A DNA stretch of 7,755 nucleotides, taken from NCBI GenBank assembly GCA_026400595.1, contig JAPLOT010000127.1, positions 1 through 7,755 on the forward strand, read 5' to 3'. Made by a program: the position numbers and the translations under genes. Each line of letters begins with the position of its first letter. Within the stretch, counting starts at the first letter, position 1. Under the pieces are notes generated by a model. That model searched no databases and was not told the origin of the DNA. It saw nothing but the letters and a program-made list of their open reading frames with translations. Of this stretch, positions 5,241 through 7,755 are shown piece after piece. The stretch is from Alphaproteobacteria bacterium. Lineage in GTDB: Bacteria > Pseudomonadota > Alphaproteobacteria > Rhizobiales > Aestuariivirgaceae.

Positions 5241-5849
5241 TCAATCGACGACGTGGCGCAGGCCGGCGCGGAAATAGTCGTAACCCGTATAGAGCGTGAG
5301 GCCGGCGGCAATCCATAGCAGTGCGATGCCGAACTCGGTGAGATAGGGAATGATCTTGTCGCCGGCAGGTCCGGCGATCAGGACGCCGATGGCAACCAGC
5401 TGCACGGTGGTCTTCCACTTGGCGATCTTGGTGACGGGCACGGACACCTGCAACTCGCCAAGGTATTCGCGCAGACCCGACACCAGAACCTCGCGGGACA
5501 GAATGATGATGGCCGCCCACATGTGACCGCCATAGAGAATGGGCGAGCCTGCCAGCACCAGCAGCACCACCGCCACCAGCACCTTGTCGGCGATGGGGTC
5601 GAGCATGCGGCCGAGCGAGGACTGCTGCTGCCACTTGCGGGCGAGGTAGCCGTCGAAGAAATCCGTGATCGCCGCGGCCACGAAGAGCGCCAGGGCGATC
5701 CAGCGCGCGGCATTGGTGTCCCACATGAGCAAGCCCGCCACCAGCGGCACGGCCAGGATGCGGCCGTAGGTGAGGATGTTGGGCAGGTTCCACACCTTGG
5801 AAAAATTTACGGCCTTCTGGGATTTTGCTTCGCTCATGGTGGGCATCAT
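5241..5849 (-). CDS. pgsA: CDP-diacylglycerol--glycerol-3-phosphate 3-phosphatidyltransferase
   Basis: This inner-membrane enzyme makes phosphatidylglycerophosphate from CDP-diacylglycerol and glycerol-3-phosphate, the committed step to phosphatidylglycerol and cardiolipin. The CDP-alcohol phosphatidyltransferase motif is complete: Asp63, Asp66-Gly67, Ala70-Arg71, Gly80, Asp84 and Asp88, in the pattern DxxDGxxARx8GxxxDxxxD. The N-terminal NLPNILTYGR (21-30) is the usual PgsA opening, and several hydrophobic helices follow (about 31-42, 50-62, 89-104, 110-122, 148-160, 173-189). The length of 202 is slightly above E. coli PgsA because of about 15 extra N-terminal residues. The start is ambiguous: ATGs at 5849, 5846 and 5837 are all in frame. 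The first overlaps the uvrC stop as ATGA and the second as TGATG, which suggests translational coupling either way. It sits between uvrC and moaD in one apparent operon. Confidence 0.95.
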   Translation of the reverse strand: MMPTMSEAKSQKAVNFSKVWNLPNILTYGRILAVPLVAGLLMWDTNAARWIALALFVAAAITDFFDGYLARKWQQQSSLGRMLDPIADKVLVAVVLLVLAGSPILYGGHMWAAIIILSREVLVSGLREYLGELQVSVPVTKIAKWKTTVQLVAIGVLIAGPAGDKIIPYLTEFGIALLWIAAGLTLYTGYDYFRAGLRHVVD

Positions 5850-7729
5850 TGTGCACTGTCATGGAAGTGGTCGTAAATAGCCTGCGCGAGCGCCGTGCTG
5901 ACGCCCTCCACTGCCGCCAGATCGGTGACGCTGGCCCGGGCCACGGCCTTGGCTGAACCAAAGCTCTGCAGCAACGCCTTCTTGCGATTTGGGCCGATAC
6001 CGGCGATCTCGTCGAGCGGATTGACGCCGATGGCCTTGCTGCGCCGCGCCCGGTGCGACCCGATGGCGAAGCGATGCGCCTCATCGCGCAGGCGCTGGAT
6101 GTAGTAGAGGACCGGATCGCGGGCCTCGAGCATGAAGGACGGCTGGCCCATGACGTAGAAATGCTCGCGGCCGGCATCGCGGTCCGGCCCCTTGGCCACG
6201 CCGGCAAGCGGGAGATCGGAGAGCCCCAGCTCGTCGAGGACGGCCTTGGCCGCCGAGAGCTGACCCTGGCCGCCATCGATGAGGACCAGATCCGGCCATT
6301 GCGCGGCCTCGCCCGGCGCCACTTCGGCTTGACGGTCACCCTGTTCCTTCATCAACCGGGTAAAGCGGCGCGTAAGCACTTCCCGCATCATGGCAAAATC
6401 GTCCGCTGTTGCGTCTTCGCTGCGGATGTTGAACTTGCGATATTGAGATTTCATTAACCCCTCGGGGCCTGCCACGACCATGGCGCCCACGGCATTGCTG
6501 CCCTGGATATGGGAATTGTCGTAGACTTCGATCCGCCGCGGCGCCTCTGCCAGGCGGAAGACCCGCGCCACGCCTTCGAGCAGCTTCGCCTGGGAGGAGG
6601 ACTCCGCCATCTTGCGGCCCAGCGCCTCGCGGGCATTGGTGACGGCATGCTCGACCAGCAGCCGCTTCTCCCCGCGGTGCGGCACCGCAATCTCCACCTT
6701 GTGGCCGGCATGGGTGGAGAGTGCCTCCTCGAGCAAGGCGCATTCCTCGATGTCATGCGACAGAAGGATCAGGCCAGGAACCGGCTTGTCGTCATAGAAC
6801 TGGGCCAGAAAGGCGCCCAGCACCTCGCCCGCCTCGGCGGCACGGTCGGCCTTGGGGTAGTAGGCGCGGTTGCCCCAGTTCTGGCCGGAACGGAAGAAGA
6901 AGACCTGGATCGAGGTCTGGCCGCCCTCCTGGAAGAGTCCGAAGACATCGGCCTCCTCCACCGTCTGCGGGTTGATGCCCTGCTGGGCGGTCACGAAACT
7001 CATGGCCTGGATGCGGTCGCGGATGCGGGCGGCCTGCTCGAAATCGAGACGTTCCGCCGCCTCTTCCATGAGCCGCGCCAGCTCGGCCTTCACCGCCTGG
7101 CTCTTGCCGCCGAGAAAGGCCTCGGCCTCGGCCACCAGGGCCTCGTAGTCCGCGGGCTCGACAAAGCCCACACAAGGCGCCGCACAGCGCTTGATCTGGT
7201 ACAGCAGGCAGGGCCGCGTGCGGTTGGCATAGACGCTGTCGTTGCAGGAGCGCAGCAGGAAGGCCTTCTGCAGGGTGTTGATGGCGCGGTTCACCGCACC
7301 CGCCGAGGCGAAGGGACCATAGTAGTTGCCCTTGCGATTGCGCGCACCGCGATGCTTGGCGAGTTGCGCCACCGGATGGTCGCGGGCGATGAGGATATAG
7401 GGAAAGGACTTGTCGTCGCGCAGCACCACGTTGAAGCGCGGCTTCAGCTTCTTGATGAGATTGGCTTCGAGCAGCAGTGCTTCGGCTTCGGTGTTGGTGG
7501 TCACGAACTCCATGTGGCGGGTGAGCGCGATCATGGCCGCGATGCGGCTCGTGTGGTTGCCGAAGCGCGTGTAGTTCGACACGCGGTTCCTAAGGTTGCG
7601 CGCCTTGCCGACATAGATGACGTCGCCCTTGGCGTCGTACATGCGGTAGACGCCGGGCTTGCCGGGCAGCCGGGTGACGAAATCATGAATGATCTCGGGG
7701 CCGGTCGGCGCTTGGTCGGACTCGCTCAT
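5846..7729 (-). CDS. uvrC: Excinuclease ABC subunit C
   Basis: UvrC is the dual-incision endonuclease of nucleotide excision repair, cutting on both sides of a lesion after recruitment by UvrB. The 627-residue product is full length. In order: a GIY-YIG nuclease domain (about 22-100; GVYRMY at 26-31, IYVGKARNLRNR at 38-49, EALLLEANLIKK at 83-94); four cysteines at 162, 174, 182 and 186, with the C-x11-C-x7-C-x3-C spacing of the [4Fe-4S] ligands described in E. coli UvrC; a UVR/UvrB-binding helix pair (about 215-243, with LDFEQAARIRDRI); the RNase H-like 5' nuclease domain with Asp404 (VYDNSHIQG), Asp485 (LIDGGQGQ) and His552 (RDEAHRFA); and a C-terminal helix-hairpin-helix DNA-binding region (about 571-624, EIAGIGPNRKKALL). 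The ATG start is followed by a short polar leader. It is the first gene of the uvrC-pgsA-moaD unit within the window. Confidence 0.97.
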   Translation of the reverse strand: MSESDQAPTGPEIIHDFVTRLPGKPGVYRMYDAKGDVIYVGKARNLRNRVSNYTRFGNHTSRIAAMIALTRHMEFVTTNTEAEALLLEANLIKKLKPRFNVVLRDDKSFPYILIARDHPVAQLAKHRGARNRKGNYYGPFASAGAVNRAINTLQKAFLLRSCNDSVYANRTRPCLLYQIKRCAAPCVGFVEPADYEALVAEAEAFLGGKSQAVKAELARLMEEAAERLDFEQAARIRDRIQAMSFVTAQQGINPQTVEEADVFGLFQEGGQTSIQVFFFRSGQNWGNRAYYPKADRAAEAGEVLGAFLAQFYDDKPVPGLILLSHDIEECALLEEALSTHAGHKVEIAVPHRGEKRLLVEHAVTNAREALGRKMAESSSQAKLLEGVARVFRLAEAPRRIEVYDNSHIQGSNAVGAMVVAGPEGLMKSQYRKFNIRSEDATADDFAMMREVLTRRFTRLMKEQGDRQAEVAPGEAAQWPDLVLIDGGQGQLSAAKAVLDELGLSDLPLAGVAKGPDRDAGREHFYVMGQPSFMLEARDPVLYYIQRLRDEAHRFAIGSHRARRSKAIGVNPLDEIAGIGPNRKKALLQSFGSAKAVARASVTDLAAVEGVSTALAQAIYDHFHDSAQ

Positions 7730-7755
7730 GCCGCCTAGATAGGATGCCGGGCGGG
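7730..7755 (-). promoter_or_regulatory. Start of the uvrC upstream region
   Basis: Only 26 bases upstream of uvrC are in the window. AGGCGG directly before the ATG is a poor and too-close ribosome binding site. CTATCTA at 7735-7741 (read leftward) has slight -10 character, but nothing further can be judged before the window ends. Confidence 0.2.

Noticed and set aside
5113..6339. Leftward open frame (408 residues) in another frame through uvrC and pgsA
   Set aside because: Same strand as the real genes but frame-shifted, with Arg/Pro-rich low-complexity content typical of a shadow. uvrC and pgsA are intact, so no fusion or frameshift is needed.
6509..7738. Long rightward open frame (409 residues) opposite uvrC
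   Set aside because: uvrC on the other strand is complete with every family motif; this is its antisense shadow, rich in His, Arg and Gly with no recognisable domain.

Overview
The window looks like chromosome from a high-GC alphaproteobacterium, probably Rhizobiales-like. This is inferred from GC-rich third codon positions, the uvrC-pgsA-moaD gene order, and the style of the L,D-transpeptidase and DUF486 proteins. No species can be named from the sequence alone. I see no mobile element, CRISPR array, tRNA, rRNA or phage gene. Coding density is high, and no stretch over 300 bases lacks a gene.

Left part (1-2519). Two leftward genes come first: a DUF486 small membrane protein, whose C-terminus is cut off by the window edge, and an unrecognised exported protein with six cysteines. 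Divergent from them is a Bcr/CflA-type 12-helix MFS drug exporter gene. Only 59 bases separate the two divergent starts.

Middle part (2520-4986). Four rightward genes follow a 123-base AT-richer spacer that carries short repeats. They are a small lipoprotein, a Tat-type signal-bearing L,D-transpeptidase (YkuD fold), a HAD hydrolase coupled to it by a TGATG overlap, and a second small lipoprotein. The two lipoproteins are each 135 residues long and are paralogues. They share a GK-x-[WF] ... DGT ... G[KR]W ... CE[ST]F ... C pattern and bracket the two enzymes. This is the most unusual thing in the window: a possible small cell-envelope module of unknown role.

Right part (4983-7729). Three leftward, tightly packed housekeeping genes form an apparent operon, transcribed in the order uvrC (excision-repair endonuclease), pgsA (phosphatidylglycerophosphate synthase) and moaD (molybdopterin synthase small subunit). 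uvrC and pgsA overlap by 4 bases, and pgsA and moaD are 6 bases apart. The stop codons of moaD and the second lipoprotein overlap on opposite strands inside one CTAG tetranucleotide. The moaE gene that often follows moaD in related bacteria is not present here.

Overall this is mostly ordinary chromosomal sequence. No complete novel system is evident. The lipoprotein pair, the six-cysteine exported protein and the repeat-bearing spacer are the points worth a second look.
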